Positions 1-8,524 of a DNA stretch of 64,000 nucleotides are shown piece by piece. The notes below the pieces were generated by a model that searched no databases, was not told the DNA's origin, and worked only from the letters and a program-made list of their open reading frames with translations. Position 1 is the stretch's first letter; every line of letters begins with the position of its first letter. Position numbers and translations under genes: made by a program. Source of the stretch: Leptolyngbya subtilissima AS-A7 (GTDB taxonomy: Bacteria; Cyanobacteriota; Cyanobacteriia; Phormidesmidales; Phormidesmidaceae); assembly GCF_039962255.1 (NCBI RefSeq), contig NZ_JAMPKY010000001.1, positions 496,001-560,000 of the forward strand, written 5' to 3'.

Positions 1-15
1 AATGCAAACTGTGTG

Positions 16-39
16 TCCTGGGGCCGTTGGCCAGCAGGA
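16..39 (-). terminator. Possible terminator hairpin downstream of nirA
   Basis: An imperfect hairpin with arms TCCTG/CAGGA and GGCC/GGCC around a three-base loop lies just past the nirA stop codon. There is no strong T tract on the minus strand, so intrinsic termination is uncertain. Confidence 0.3.
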
Positions 40-46
40 CATTTTT

Positions 47-1642
47 TTAATCCACTGTCACCATCACGCCATTGAGGTTGGCAGCGGTGCTCCTGGGCTG
101 GGCACCGAAGTTTTTGATCAGCAGCGATCGCAGCACCCCATGCAGCTCATCGCAGGGAATGCCCTGCTGCACCTTTTCGCCCAGGTGAGCCTCCTTGCCC
201 ACCTTGCCGCCCATGAAAATGTCCACCCCTTCCACGGTTTTGCCGTCCTTGCGCACCTTGGTGCCCATCAGGCCAATATCGGCCACTTGGGGCTGACCGC
301 AGGAGTTGGGGCAGCCCGTCCAGTGAATGCGCACCGGCTGCGATAGGGTGAGTTCTGCGTCTAGGGCCTCGGCTAGGGCCACGGCGCGCTGTTTGGTTTC
401 CACCAGGGCAAAGTTGCAGAACTGTGACCCGGTGCAGGAGACCAGCGATCGCATTAGCGCCGAGGGGGCGATCGAGAATTTCCCCAGCAGCGGCTCTTGC
501 CGCAGCACCGCCAGCCGCGAGTCGGGCACGTTGGGAATAATTACGTTCTGCTCCACCGTCAGGCGCAGTTCGCCGCTGCCGTAGACCTCCGCCAGGCGGG
601 CCAGGTCAAGCAGATCGCTGGCCTGCAATCGCCCCACCGGAATGTGCAGCCCCACGTAGTTGAGCCCCACCTGCTTTTGGGGATAAATGCCAATGTGGTC
701 GCGCTTGTCCCAGTCCATTTCATCCTTGGGCGCAGCTGACAGCAGCGGCTGCCCGTAGGCAGTTTCCACCGCGGCCCGAAATTGCTCCATGCCCCATTCG
801 TCAATCAGCCACATCAGGCGGGCCTTTTGCCGGTTCACCCGCGGGCCATGGTCGCGGTACACCTCAAGAATGGCGCGACACAGCTCCACGACACTGTCGT
901 CGTCGGAGGGTACCCAGGCGTTGAGCGGAATGGCGGCCTCACAGCGGCGGGCAGAGAAAAAGCCCCCTACCACGACGTTAAAGCCCAGCACACCCTCTCG
1001 GTAGGCGGGCACAAAGGCAATATCGTTAATCTCCGCATGGATGGAGTTGTCGCGCCCGCCCTCAATGGCGATATTGAATTTGCGGGGCAGGTTGCTAAAG
1101 GCCGCGTTGCCTTCGCCATTGGCGGTGATCATGTCTTGAACTTTGCGCACCAGCCCTTGGGTGTCTATCAGCTCGTCGGCGTCAAGGCCCGCCACGGGCG
1201 ACCCGGTGATGTTGCGTACGTTGTCCATGCCCGATTGGATAGAGGTCAGCCCCGCCGCGTGCATGCGCCGAAAAATATCGGGAATGTCTTCGAGCAAAAT
1301 ACCGCGCAGCTGAAGGTTTTGTCGGGTGGTGATGTCGGCGCTGCCATCTTCGCCGTAGCGTTGGATAATTTCCGCTAGGGTGCGGGCCTTATAGCCGTTG
1401 AGCAACCCGTTGGGCAGCCGCAGCCGCAGCATAAACTTGCCAGGCGTCACCGGGCGAAAGAAAATGCCCAGCCATTTGAGCCGATGGGTGAGGTCGGTGT
1501 CGTCCACGGCTTCCCACCCCAGCTGAGCAAACTGCTCCAGCTCGTGCTTGACTAGCAGACCGTCTTTGTCGGCCTTAAACTGTTCAAACTTATTGAGTTT
1601 GGCGGTGGCCGCTGTGCTGGCCGTGTTTATAGAAGTGGTCAC
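47..1642 (-). CDS. nirA: Ferredoxin-nitrite reductase
   Basis: Assimilatory nitrite reductase, reducing nitrite to ammonium with six electrons from ferredoxin in the cytoplasm. The 531-residue product has the duplicated siroheme/4Fe-4S reductase fold. The cluster and siroheme cysteines are visible as CTGSQFC (about residues 403-409) and CPNSC (about 444-448). Length is normal for cyanobacterial NirA. The start is a GTG at 1640-1642 with no clear Shine-Dalgarno sequence. A canonical NtcA-dependent promoter lies about 130-170 bp upstream, so the gene should be induced by nitrogen limitation. The neighbouring ntcB homologue supports the assignment. Sulfite reductase is the main alternative, but the NtcA/NtcB context favours nitrite. 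Confidence 0.95.
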   Translation of the reverse strand: MTTSINTASTAATAKLNKFEQFKADKDGLLVKHELEQFAQLGWEAVDDTDLTHRLKWLGIFFRPVTPGKFMLRLRLPNGLLNGYKARTLAEIIQRYGEDGSADITTRQNLQLRGILLEDIPDIFRRMHAAGLTSIQSGMDNVRNITGSPVAGLDADELIDTQGLVRKVQDMITANGEGNAAFSNLPRKFNIAIEGGRDNSIHAEINDIAFVPAYREGVLGFNVVVGGFFSARRCEAAIPLNAWVPSDDDSVVELCRAILEVYRDHGPRVNRQKARLMWLIDEWGMEQFRAAVETAYGQPLLSAAPKDEMDWDKRDHIGIYPQKQVGLNYVGLHIPVGRLQASDLLDLARLAEVYGSGELRLTVEQNVIIPNVPDSRLAVLRQEPLLGKFSIAPSALMRSLVSCTGSQFCNFALVETKQRAVALAEALDAELTLSQPVRIHWTGCPNSCGQPQVADIGLMGTKVRKDGKTVEGVDIFMGGKVGKEAHLGEKVQQGIPCDELHGVLRSLLIKNFGAQPRSTAANLNGVMVTVD

Positions 1643-1771
1643 TGGTACACCGTTGTAGCAAGACGTTTACCGACGCATCCCCTAACTGGTGAAAGTCTCC
1701 CAGTCTCCCCCAGACGCTACTGCCTCAATCGCTACAGAACGATCGAGATCAGCCTAGGGTTAGGTGTGGCT

Positions 1772-1813
1772 AGCCTAGAACCGCTCTAGAGAGGCTTTTG
1801 TATAGACTCATAC
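1772..1813 (-). promoter_or_regulatory. NtcA-activated promoter of nirA
   Basis: The sequence GTATAGACTCATAC at 1800-1813 is a perfect NtcA box (GTA-N8-TAC). Read on the minus strand it is followed after exactly 22 bases by TAGGCT (1777-1772), which fits the TAN3T -10 element. This is the classical class II NtcA arrangement and points at nirA. No equivalent -10 box lies at that distance on the plus strand, so the site appears one-directional. Transcription would start near 1765. Confidence 0.85.
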
Positions 1814-1869
1814 GTTTTTTGAAGCACCATGCAGGCTCCGCAAGAGGCGGCTGCGCGAACTGCATAGTC

Positions 1870-1891
1870 AAACCTCGGGAAACCCAGGTTT
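1870..1891 (+). other. Hairpin in the leader of the HEAT-repeat gene
   Basis: AAACCT and AGGTTT flank GGG/CCC with a one-base bulge and a three-A loop, giving a compact nine-pair hairpin about 75 bp before the GTG start. There is no T tract. It may be an mRNA leader structure or an operator-like dyad. Confidence 0.3.
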
Positions 1892-1967
1892 AGGTCCTAT
1901 GGTGTAGAAGGCCGGTTCCCGCCGATGCCAGTTCCAGAGCCAACCCAGAGCCAACTAGGAGCGCCCT

Positions 1968-3080
1968 GTGTCCTCTTTTGATCAGTTTGCGGTTTCATCA
2001 TCTCCGTCGGAGGCGGCCCGAACTACGGTAGCCAAGTTAGGCGCCGGAGACTTCCACGATCGCTGGGAGCAGTCGCGCCAGGTCGCCGATCTGGGCGATG
2101 CGGCCTTAGACGATCTGCTGGCTATGCTTCAAGACAGTGAGTGCGATTGGGAAGCCCGCTGGTTTGCGGCCCGCGCTTTGGGAGAGTTCGATCGCCCCGA
2201 GGTAATTGCCGCCCTGGTCAACACCTTTGCCACCACAACCGACGAAGACCTGCGCCAGGCGATGGCAGCGGCCCTAACTCAGATTGGCCCTGGGGCGATC
2301 GCCGCCCTGGGTGAGCAGCTCGCTCAACCCGAGCTGCGGCCTGCGGCGGTGCAGGCCCTAGCCCGCATTCACCACCCCGCCACAATTCCTTGGCTAAAGC
2401 TGGCGATGGCCGATGCGCGATCGCCCGTGCGAGCTACTGCTCTCGATGCTCTCAGCGCCTTTGCCGACCTCACTCTGCTGCCCATGGTGCAGCAAGGCCT
2501 AGCAGATCCGGCGGCAGCGGTGCGGGCGGCGGCGGTGCGGGGGCTGCTGGCACTGCGATTGGGCCTGCCTGCCCAACAGCTAATCGACGCTCTCACGCCG
2601 CTGCTCGGAGACGCAGATGAACGGGTGGCCCAGCAGGCTACCTATGCTCTAGGGCGGTTGTCGAGTGCGGCGGCGGCAGCGCCTCTGCTACAGCTACTGC
2701 AAGCCCCCGGCACCCCTGAAGCTCTACAAATTTTCGCTGTGCAGGCTCTGAGTTGGCAGAATACCGCCACAGCCTTAGAAGGCCTGATTCAAGCCTGGGA
2801 TTGGCTAGAGCTTCCCGCTCGGTTGACCCTGGTGCAGGGGCTAGCGGCTGTGGCCTCCAATCAGCGGTCGCGGGCCACAGCCGCTCTGGCGAACTGGCTA
2901 CAGCTGTTGCCGCCCACCGCTGACAACAGCACCCTGCGTCGCCACCTGGTACTGGCCTTAGGGCAGGTCGGTGATTCTGTGCTGGAGTCAGAGCTGCGAT
3001 CGCTGCTGCACGACCCTGACCCTGGGGTGCAGCTCCACGCTGAGGCGGCCCTGCGTCAGCTCCAGACCCAATCTGTCTAA
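1968..3080 (+). CDS. HEAT-repeat protein divergent from nirA
   Basis: A 370-residue, Ala/Leu-rich soluble protein built almost wholly of helical HEAT/PBS-lyase-type repeats (for example WEARWFAARALGEF, RPAAVQALARI, ERVAQQATYALGRL, PGVQLHAEAALRQL). Such repeats act as protein-binding scaffolds; some cyanobacterial members help attach bilins. No signal peptide or membrane segment is seen. The GTG start is supported by AGGAG seven bases upstream. It sits back-to-back with nirA and is followed by a hairpin terminator before ntcB, which suggests a role linked to nitrite reduction. That link is inference from position only. Confidence 0.85.
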   Translation: MSSFDQFAVSSSPSEAARTTVAKLGAGDFHDRWEQSRQVADLGDAALDDLLAMLQDSECDWEARWFAARALGEFDRPEVIAALVNTFATTTDEDLRQAMAAALTQIGPGAIAALGEQLAQPELRPAAVQALARIHHPATIPWLKLAMADARSPVRATALDALSAFADLTLLPMVQQGLADPAAAVRAAAVRGLLALRLGLPAQQLIDALTPLLGDADERVAQQATYALGRLSSAAAAAPLLQLLQAPGTPEALQIFAVQALSWQNTATALEGLIQAWDWLELPARLTLVQGLAAVASNQRSRATAALANWLQLLPPTADNSTLRRHLVLALGQVGDSVLESELRSLLHDPDPGVQLHAEAALRQLQTQSV

Positions 3081-3201
3081 TCGCTTTTAGCCTGCTGCTG
3101 GGGAAGACTTAGGGACCAAGCATCCGTTATGCAAGGGCCGGAGTGAACTGGCCGGCTTGCGGCTCGCTGCTTTTCGCCAAGAACCCCGGCGACCTAAACC
3201 G

Positions 3202-3222
3202 GGTATCGCTACTTTTGATACC
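3202..3222 (+). promoter_or_regulatory. LysR-type operator upstream of ntcB
   Basis: GGTATC-N9-GATACC forms a perfect 6+6 dyad containing ATC-N9-GAT, a recognised form of the LysR-family (T-N11-A) binding motif. It lies 96 bp before the start of the LysR-type regulator gene, the usual place for autoregulation. Binding by NtcB itself is inferred. Confidence 0.5.
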
Positions 3223-3260
3223 AAGTGCGGGAGTGCGATCTGCTAATCAAGACAAGGGCG

Positions 3261-3288
3261 GCCTAACGAAACCCCGTTAGGCTGTTTT
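3261..3288 (+). terminator. Terminator or attenuator between the HEAT gene and ntcB
   Basis: GCCTAACG and CGTTAGGC form a perfect eight-pair stem with a six-base loop, followed by TGTTTT. It could end the HEAT transcript. Because it lies downstream of the LysR-type dyad, it could also act as an attenuator in the ntcB leader. Confidence 0.6.
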
Positions 3289-3317
3289 GCTAGCAGCGGT
3301 GTGGATACCTGTCAACA

Positions 3318-4244
3318 ATGCGCATAGAACAGCTCCAGGCGTTTCTATCGGTGGCTGAAACCGGCAGCTTTCAGTCGGCGGCGCAGCAGTGCGCGGTGAC
3401 GCAGTCTACCGTCAGTCGCCAGGTGCAGGCCCTAGAGGCCGAGCTGGATGCGCCGTTGTTTCACCGGGGTGCCCAGGCCAAACTCACGGTGGCCGGAGAG
3501 CGTCTGTTGCCCAAGGCCCGGCGCATCTACCAAGACTGGATGCAGGTTTCTAAAGATATCGCCGATCTGATGGCCGGTAAGCAGCCCGAACTCTGCGTGG
3601 CGGCGATTCAGTCGGTGTGCGCCACGGTGCTACCGCCGGTGCTCCAGCAGTTTTGCTCGGAGTATCCTCAAGTGCAGCTGCGGGTGACGGCCTTGGGCAG
3701 CGATCGCTCCCTTAAGGTGCTGCGCGACGGCCTGGTTGATCTGGCCATTGTGATGGATAACCCTCGCCTCACCACCCAGCCCGAAATGGTGGTCACGCCC
3801 CTCTTTGAGGAGTCGGTTGAGGTGCTGATGGCAGGCAACCACGACCTGGCTCGCCAGCCCGTCATTTCCTGGGAGATGCTGGCTCGGTTTCCGCAGATTA
3901 TTTTCAAAGATGGCTACGGCATGGCGCGGCTGGTGCAGCAGCAGTTTCAAGATCGGGGCGAAGAGTTTAACCCAGCGATGGAGCTTAATACCCTCGACGC
4001 CTTTCGGGCGGTGATTCGCCAGGGTAATTTTGTCGCGCTGCTGCCCCAGTCGGCTCTAGCCGACTGCCACGATGACCCCACCCTAGCGGTGCGCCCCACC
4101 GAAGCGCCGGTGCTGACCCGCTCAGTGGTGCTAGTGACTACCCGCGATCGCCTAGTGATTCCCCCCATCCAGCGGTTTCACGACCTGGTGCAGAGCCTGG
4201 CCACCCCCATTCGCCCTAGACCCGCAGCGGTGTCTTACAGTTAG
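3318..4244 (+). CDS. ntcB: LysR-family regulator, NtcB-like activator of nitrate assimilation
   Basis: A 308-residue LysR-type transcriptional regulator. The N-terminal helix-turn-helix (MRIEQLQAFLSVAETGSF, then TQSTVSRQVQALE) covers about residues 1-60, and the effector-binding domain runs to about 295. Length and N-terminal wording match cyanobacterial NtcB, which senses nitrite and boosts transcription of nitrate-assimilation genes together with NtcA. Its place near nirA supports this. CbbR/RbcR-type LysR proteins are the alternative, but they usually sit beside carbon genes. The TrpD-like gene follows 46 bp downstream and may be co-transcribed. Confidence 0.8.
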   Translation: MRIEQLQAFLSVAETGSFQSAAQQCAVTQSTVSRQVQALEAELDAPLFHRGAQAKLTVAGERLLPKARRIYQDWMQVSKDIADLMAGKQPELCVAAIQSVCATVLPPVLQQFCSEYPQVQLRVTALGSDRSLKVLRDGLVDLAIVMDNPRLTTQPEMVVTPLFEESVEVLMAGNHDLARQPVISWEMLARFPQIIFKDGYGMARLVQQQFQDRGEEFNPAMELNTLDAFRAVIRQGNFVALLPQSALADCHDDPTLAVRPTEAPVLTRSVVLVTTRDRLVIPPIQRFHDLVQSLATPIRPRPAAVSYS

Positions 4245-4290
4245 GTAATCATCCTTTACGAACCCCTTGTTCCCAGGGTCAGCAGTCTCT

Positions 4291-5373
4291 ATGAGCCATG
4301 AGTTTCGGGATTTGCTCAAGCAAGTTGGCAGCGGCAGCCACACCTCTAAGGCGCTGACCCGCGCCGAAGCCGCTGCCGCCACCCGCATGATGCTGACCCA
4401 AACGGCTACCCCAGCCCAGATTGGTGCGTTTATGATTGCCCACCGCATCAAGCGCCCCACTGTTGATGAGCTGGCGGGCACCCTGGATGCTTATGAAGCG
4501 CTGGGGCCGACCCTGCCCGCGATCGCCCCCGACAGCGCCTACAGCCGCCACGCTCTGGTGCTGAGCTGTCCCTACGACGGGCGGTCGCGCACCGCCCCCG
4601 TGAACCCGATCACGGCGCTGGTAGTGGCGGCAGCCGGGGTGCCAGTGGTGATGCACGGGGGTGATCGCATGCCCACCAAGGAAGGCATTCCACTGATTGA
4701 ACTGTGGCAACAGTTGGGCGTTGACCTTCGCTCCCACAGCCTAGAGCAGGCCCACACCCTGCTCAACCGCACCGGTCTGGGTTTCGTCTATCTGCCTCAG
4801 CATTTTCCGCTGGCCCATGGGCTGGTGCCTTACCGCGAGCAGATCGGCAAACGCCCCCCCTTTGCCACGGTAGAGCTGCTGTGGTCGCCCTACGCTGGTC
4901 CACACACCCTGGCAATGGGCTTTGTTCACCCACCCACCGAGGAGTTCGCCAAGGGAACTTTTGCTCTGCGGGGCCAAACCGACTGGATTACCGTTAAAGG
5001 GCTGGAGGGCAGCTGCGACCTGGCGCGGGGAAGGACGGCGATCGTTGGGGTCAACCACCCTGGCCAGACCGATCGCCTGCTGCTGCACCCCCGCGACTAT
5101 GGTCTAGAGGGCGACGATGTGGAGCTGGGCGATGAACTGACGCTGGGCGATCGCCTGCTAGACGTTCTGGCGGGCGGTACCACAGAACTTGCCAAGACTG
5201 CTCTGTGGAATGCCGGGTTTTACCTGTGGCAGGGCGGCGTGGCCGATTCTCTCGCAGGGGGCTTGGCCGAGGCCCAAACGCTACTGGCTACCGGTAAAGC
5301 ACTGGCTAAACTAGAGGAATTCCGCCAGCAATCTGCCGATTTGACCCAGCCTCTCATCTACAGCCACAGTTAA
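4291..5373 (+). CDS. Anthranilate phosphoribosyltransferase-like (TrpD family) protein
   Basis: About 360 residues with the glycosyltransferase family 3 fold: an N-terminal helical domain (residues 1-75) and a C-terminal PRPP-binding-type domain. The segments that carry the TrpD signature are changed. GTGGD is replaced by CPYDGRSR, and the KHGNRS loop reads MHGGDRMPTKEG. Standard anthranilate transfer therefore looks unlikely; the family also contains TrpD2/YbiB-type nucleic-acid binders. I start it at the ATG at 4291 rather than an upstream TTG at 4267, because homologous sequence begins at MSHEFRDLL. It lies downstream of ntcB, so a nitrogen-linked role is possible but unproven. Confidence 0.8.
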   Translation: MSHEFRDLLKQVGSGSHTSKALTRAEAAAATRMMLTQTATPAQIGAFMIAHRIKRPTVDELAGTLDAYEALGPTLPAIAPDSAYSRHALVLSCPYDGRSRTAPVNPITALVVAAAGVPVVMHGGDRMPTKEGIPLIELWQQLGVDLRSHSLEQAHTLLNRTGLGFVYLPQHFPLAHGLVPYREQIGKRPPFATVELLWSPYAGPHTLAMGFVHPPTEEFAKGTFALRGQTDWITVKGLEGSCDLARGRTAIVGVNHPGQTDRLLLHPRDYGLEGDDVELGDELTLGDRLLDVLAGGTTELAKTALWNAGFYLWQGGVADSLAGGLAEAQTLLATGKALAKLEEFRQQSADLTQPLIYSHS

Positions 5374-5755
5374 ATTACCGCAGAGTGAACCAATACTGTC
5401 TGTTGGCGTTTTCGACATTAATTAAAGATCAAGCCGGCATTTGCCGCCATAAATCAAGGGAAAACTCAGTTGACAGGAGTATTCTTGATCAAGTAGCGGA
5501 AAAGTCTCTGATAGAAACAAAATTTCGCTGCTTATCAAAGAATCGTGAAGGTTGCATAGAATTTCTATAAAGTGCCTCTGGCCCTGCAACACCTGGGTTT
5601 TGGGCGCGTCATGGAAGTTCAGCAATGAGGAGCATTGCGATTTCGATCGATGAGATGGGCAGACTGCGGATGTTGCACATGTACATGGTGCTACAAGAGT
5701 GTCTGTCTACCGCATCACTATTACACTCCAAAGACTCTACGGGGAATGAACGAGA
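5374..5755. other. Gene-free stretch upstream of the SLH gene
   Basis: This 380-bp stretch is less GC-rich than its neighbours. A TTGACA hexamer occurs near 5471, but no good -10 box follows. ATAGAA-T-TTCTAT near 5557 is a small dyad. A short open frame on the plus strand has no ribosome binding site or recognisable sequence. It probably holds the promoter and leader of the SLH gene. Confidence 0.4.
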
Positions 5756-6889
5756 ATGACTCAAACTAACTGGGCTAAGCTACTGCGGGTAGCACCGCTT
5801 TCGGCGCTTTTGGCTACCTTGACCGTCGGCAGTGCGGCAGCGATCGCCCTAGCCGCCGAAGGGCCTATTCAAAATTTCAACTGGCTCAAAGATGAAGCCC
5901 TGCTCGACCAGGCTCTCGATGCAGCCCACACCAAAGACGATGACGACGACGATGATGACGATGACGGTGATGACGTCGAATCGGGCGAAGTCATCTACCA
6001 GCAGCAGCGCACCACGACCACGACGACCACCACCGTCAACCAGGTCAGCTTTAGCGATATTTCCACCAACTACTGGGCCAGCAACTTTGTCTATCGCCTC
6101 TCGGCCATCAAAGTCGTCAGCGGATTTCCCAGCGGAAATTTTCTGCCGAGCAACAATCTCACCAAAGCCCAGTATGCGGCGATGATTGCTCAGGCCTTTG
6201 ATATGCCTGCTTCGCGTCAAACCGTCACCCTGCGCAACGTCAACCGCAGCTACTGGGCCTACAGCGCCATCCAAAAAGCCTATTCCATGGGCTTTTTAGA
6301 GGTCTCCAATGGGACGTTTGACACCAACGGCACCATGACCCGTCTCGACATGTTGGTGATGCTGGCCCGAGGGCTTAACATTACCCAAGTCACCTCTGGG
6401 CAGTCGGTCGATAGCCTGTTGAGCATCTTCAGCGATGCCAACCAGATCCCTAGCGAGTATCGCGTCATTATCGCGGCTCTGGTAGAGCGCGGCATTTTGG
6501 TGAACTATCCCACCATCACCCAGCTAAACCTGTTTGGGGTGGTTTCTCGCGCTGAAGCCTGTAGCTTTGTCTATCAGGCCCTGGCTTACATGGGCAAGGT
6601 CGAAACCGTTGAGTCGGCCTACATCGTCAACAGCAGCAACTTTTCCAATCTGACTGAAACCATCACCAACACCACCGAAACTACCACCGAAACTGGTGAG
6701 ACTACCACCGAAACTGGTGAGGTGGATATGGGTGATGACGACGACGATGATGATGACGACGATGATGATGATCGCAGACAGAACTGCAACCAGGGCATCG
6801 GCAATGGTGCAGAGGGCTGTGACCCCGGCAACTCTCGCCCCCACGGCGGCAGCAATGACGAGGGTGGTCGCACCCCCGGCAACCGCTAG
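5756..6889 (+). CDS. SLH-domain envelope protein with two poly-aspartate tracts
   Basis: A 377-residue exported protein. An N-terminal signal peptide of about 33 residues ends near ALAAEG. A tract of about 11 consecutive Asp follows near residues 62-73, then a Thr run, then three S-layer-homology units (FSDISTNYWASNFVYRL, NVNRSYWAYSAIQKAY and a more divergent FSDANQIPSEYR unit) spanning about residues 97-285. A Thr/Glu-rich spacer with a repeated TTETGE motif leads to a second tract of 13 Asp near residue 330 and a Gly/Asn-rich tail. SLH units bind cell-wall polymer. The acidic tracts would bind Ca2+ or other cations (inferred). A strong terminator follows the gene. Confidence 0.85.
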   Translation: MTQTNWAKLLRVAPLSALLATLTVGSAAAIALAAEGPIQNFNWLKDEALLDQALDAAHTKDDDDDDDDDDGDDVESGEVIYQQQRTTTTTTTTVNQVSFSDISTNYWASNFVYRLSAIKVVSGFPSGNFLPSNNLTKAQYAAMIAQAFDMPASRQTVTLRNVNRSYWAYSAIQKAYSMGFLEVSNGTFDTNGTMTRLDMLVMLARGLNITQVTSGQSVDSLLSIFSDANQIPSEYRVIIAALVERGILVNYPTITQLNLFGVVSRAEACSFVYQALAYMGKVETVESAYIVNSSNFSNLTETITNTTETTTETGETTTETGEVDMGDDDDDDDDDDDDDRRQNCNQGIGNGAEGCDPGNSRPHGGSNDEGGRTPGNR

Positions 6890-6920
6890 TCTACGTTCTC
6901 TGTCCTTATAAGTGTTACAA

Positions 6921-6945
6921 GACGCCCTGCGGGGCGTCTTTTTTT
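6921..6945 (+). terminator. Rho-independent terminator of the SLH gene
   Basis: GACGCCC-TGCG-GGGCGTC forms a perfect seven-pair stem followed by seven T. It sits between the convergent SLH and marC genes. Confidence 0.9.
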
Positions 6946-6949
6946 GCGC

Positions 6950-7621
6950 CTAAGAATCAGGGGTGGGGGTGTCGATGCCAAAGGCTTGAGCGGGGGGCAG
7001 TTGGAGCAGGCTGAGCAAGCCATCGAGCATGTACTGCACGGCCAAGGCTGCCAGCAGGACCCCCAGCACTCGGGTCACCACGTTGATGCCAATTTGGCCC
7101 AGCACCTTGGCCAGCGGCCGCGACAGCAGCAAAAACAGATAACACAGCAGCAACACCACCGCCGCTGCCGCTAACACCACACTCAGGCCCAGGTAATAGT
7201 TAGTTGACTCCCGCGATAGCACCAATATGCTGGCTAAGCTGCCCGGTCCGGCAATCAACGGAATTGCCAACGGAAACACGCTGACATCCTGCTTGGTACC
7301 CGCTTCCTGTGCTTCGGCTTCGGTTTCGCGCTCCTGGTGCACAAAGATCATGTCGAGGGCGATCTTAAACAACAAAAACCCCGCCGCAATTTGAAAGGCT
7401 TGCAGGCTGATGCCCAGGTTGTGCAGCACGTAGGCCCCCGTCAACCCAAAGGCTAAAAGAATGCCTGCCGACACCGCCACTGCTCGGGTGGCGATCTGGG
7501 TTTGCTCGGTCTCGGTGCGATCGCTCACCAACGCCAGGTACAAGGGCGCTAGCCCCACCGGGTCAATCACCACAAACAGGGTCAGAAAGGCTTTAGCAAA
7601 CAGCGGCAGAATGATCGGCAT
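6950..7621 (-). CDS. MarC-family integral membrane protein
   Basis: A 223-residue inner-membrane protein with about six hydrophobic helices. The family signature FVVIDPVGLAPLYLAL lies in the first helix region, and IPLIAGPGSLASILVL near residue 120 is equally typical. MarC/SNARE-like proteins were once linked to multiple antibiotic resistance, but that role was withdrawn and the function is unknown. The gene converges on the SLH gene and stands alone. The family call is firm; the function is not. Confidence 0.9.
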   Translation of the reverse strand: MPIILPLFAKAFLTLFVVIDPVGLAPLYLALVSDRTETEQTQIATRAVAVSAGILLAFGLTGAYVLHNLGISLQAFQIAAGFLLFKIALDMIFVHQERETEAEAQEAGTKQDVSVFPLAIPLIAGPGSLASILVLSRESTNYYLGLSVVLAAAAVVLLLCYLFLLLSRPLAKVLGQIGINVVTRVLGVLLAALAVQYMLDGLLSLLQLPPAQAFGIDTPTPDS

Positions 7622-7730
7622 AGGGACGCTTAGGAGACTGCCTCAAATCTACCGCTGTTCGGGGTAAACGGTCGCTCTCCCTTGTGTTAGATCAAGGGTA
7701 TAGATCACCAGTCCAAACAGGTTTCAGCTA

Positions 7731-8381
7731 TTGCAGTCAAGACCCAGCGATTTTCCCAAGGGATTAACTAGCTACCAGATCAAAGTCTTAGCGGCGGTGA
7801 CCATGCTGGTGGATCACATCGGCGTGGTGTTTTTCCCTGAGGCGATCGCGTTTCGAATTATTGGGCGGATCAGCTTTCCGCTGTTTATCTGGCTGCTGGT
7901 ACAGGGTGAGGCCCACACCAAGCATGTGGGACGCTATGGGCTGCGGCTGGTGGTGTTGGGCGTGGTGTCTCAGCCTATCTATCAAGCCACCTTTGATACG
8001 ACTGAGCCCAATATTTTGTTCGAGCTGCTTTTGGGGCTGATCTGTCTGCGGTTGGTGCGGGCGTTTCCTCGATTTCAGCTGCCTATCTGGATTGGGGGGG
8101 CGGGTTTGAGCGAACTGCTGGCTATGGGCTACAGCAGCTACGGCATTGGGTTAATTGCTCTCACCCGATACTACCGCCCCACGGTGCCGTGGGGGTTGGC
8201 CTGGATCGGTTTTCATCTGCTTTGGGCCTGGATAGAGGGGCCATTTCAACTGCCGGCGATCGCAGTCCCCCTGATCTTTTGGCTGGCCAGTGGGAAGCGA
8301 GGACCCAAGGCGCGATGGTTCTATGCCTTCTATCCCGGTCATCTTGCCCTGCTATGGCTCATTCAGCAGGGTTTGAACTAA
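7731..8381 (+). CDS. TraX-family membrane protein
   Basis: A 216-residue polytopic membrane protein matching the TraX family (N-terminal LTSYQIKVLAAVTMLVDHIG, then RIIGRISFPLFIWLL). TraX of F plasmids acetylates the N-terminus of pilin. Chromosomal homologues are common and mostly uncharacterised, so an acyltransferase role here is only suggested by the family. The likely start is a TTG at 7731 with AGG about ten bases before it; no in-frame ATG precedes the conserved region. Confidence 0.85.
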   Translation: MQSRPSDFPKGLTSYQIKVLAAVTMLVDHIGVVFFPEAIAFRIIGRISFPLFIWLLVQGEAHTKHVGRYGLRLVVLGVVSQPIYQATFDTTEPNILFELLLGLICLRLVRAFPRFQLPIWIGGAGLSELLAMGYSSYGIGLIALTRYYRPTVPWGLAWIGFHLLWAWIEGPFQLPAIAVPLIFWLASGKRGPKARWFYAFYPGHLALLWLIQQGLN

Positions 8382-8524
8382 CAGCAGGAGGCACCCTCTT
8401 ACGATTTGAGGGCCAGGAGAACTCACGTCTGCGGCACCGCCTAGCAATAAACCCCCACCATCAGCAGTTGCTCTGCCGCCCGGCGGGGGTTACTGATTCA
8501 AGATAGAGGCGGTTTAAGCCAGGT

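Noticed and set aside
5385-5570. A 61-codon open frame before the SLH gene
   Set aside because: It has no ribosome binding site or recognisable sequence, and it lies in likely promoter DNA.
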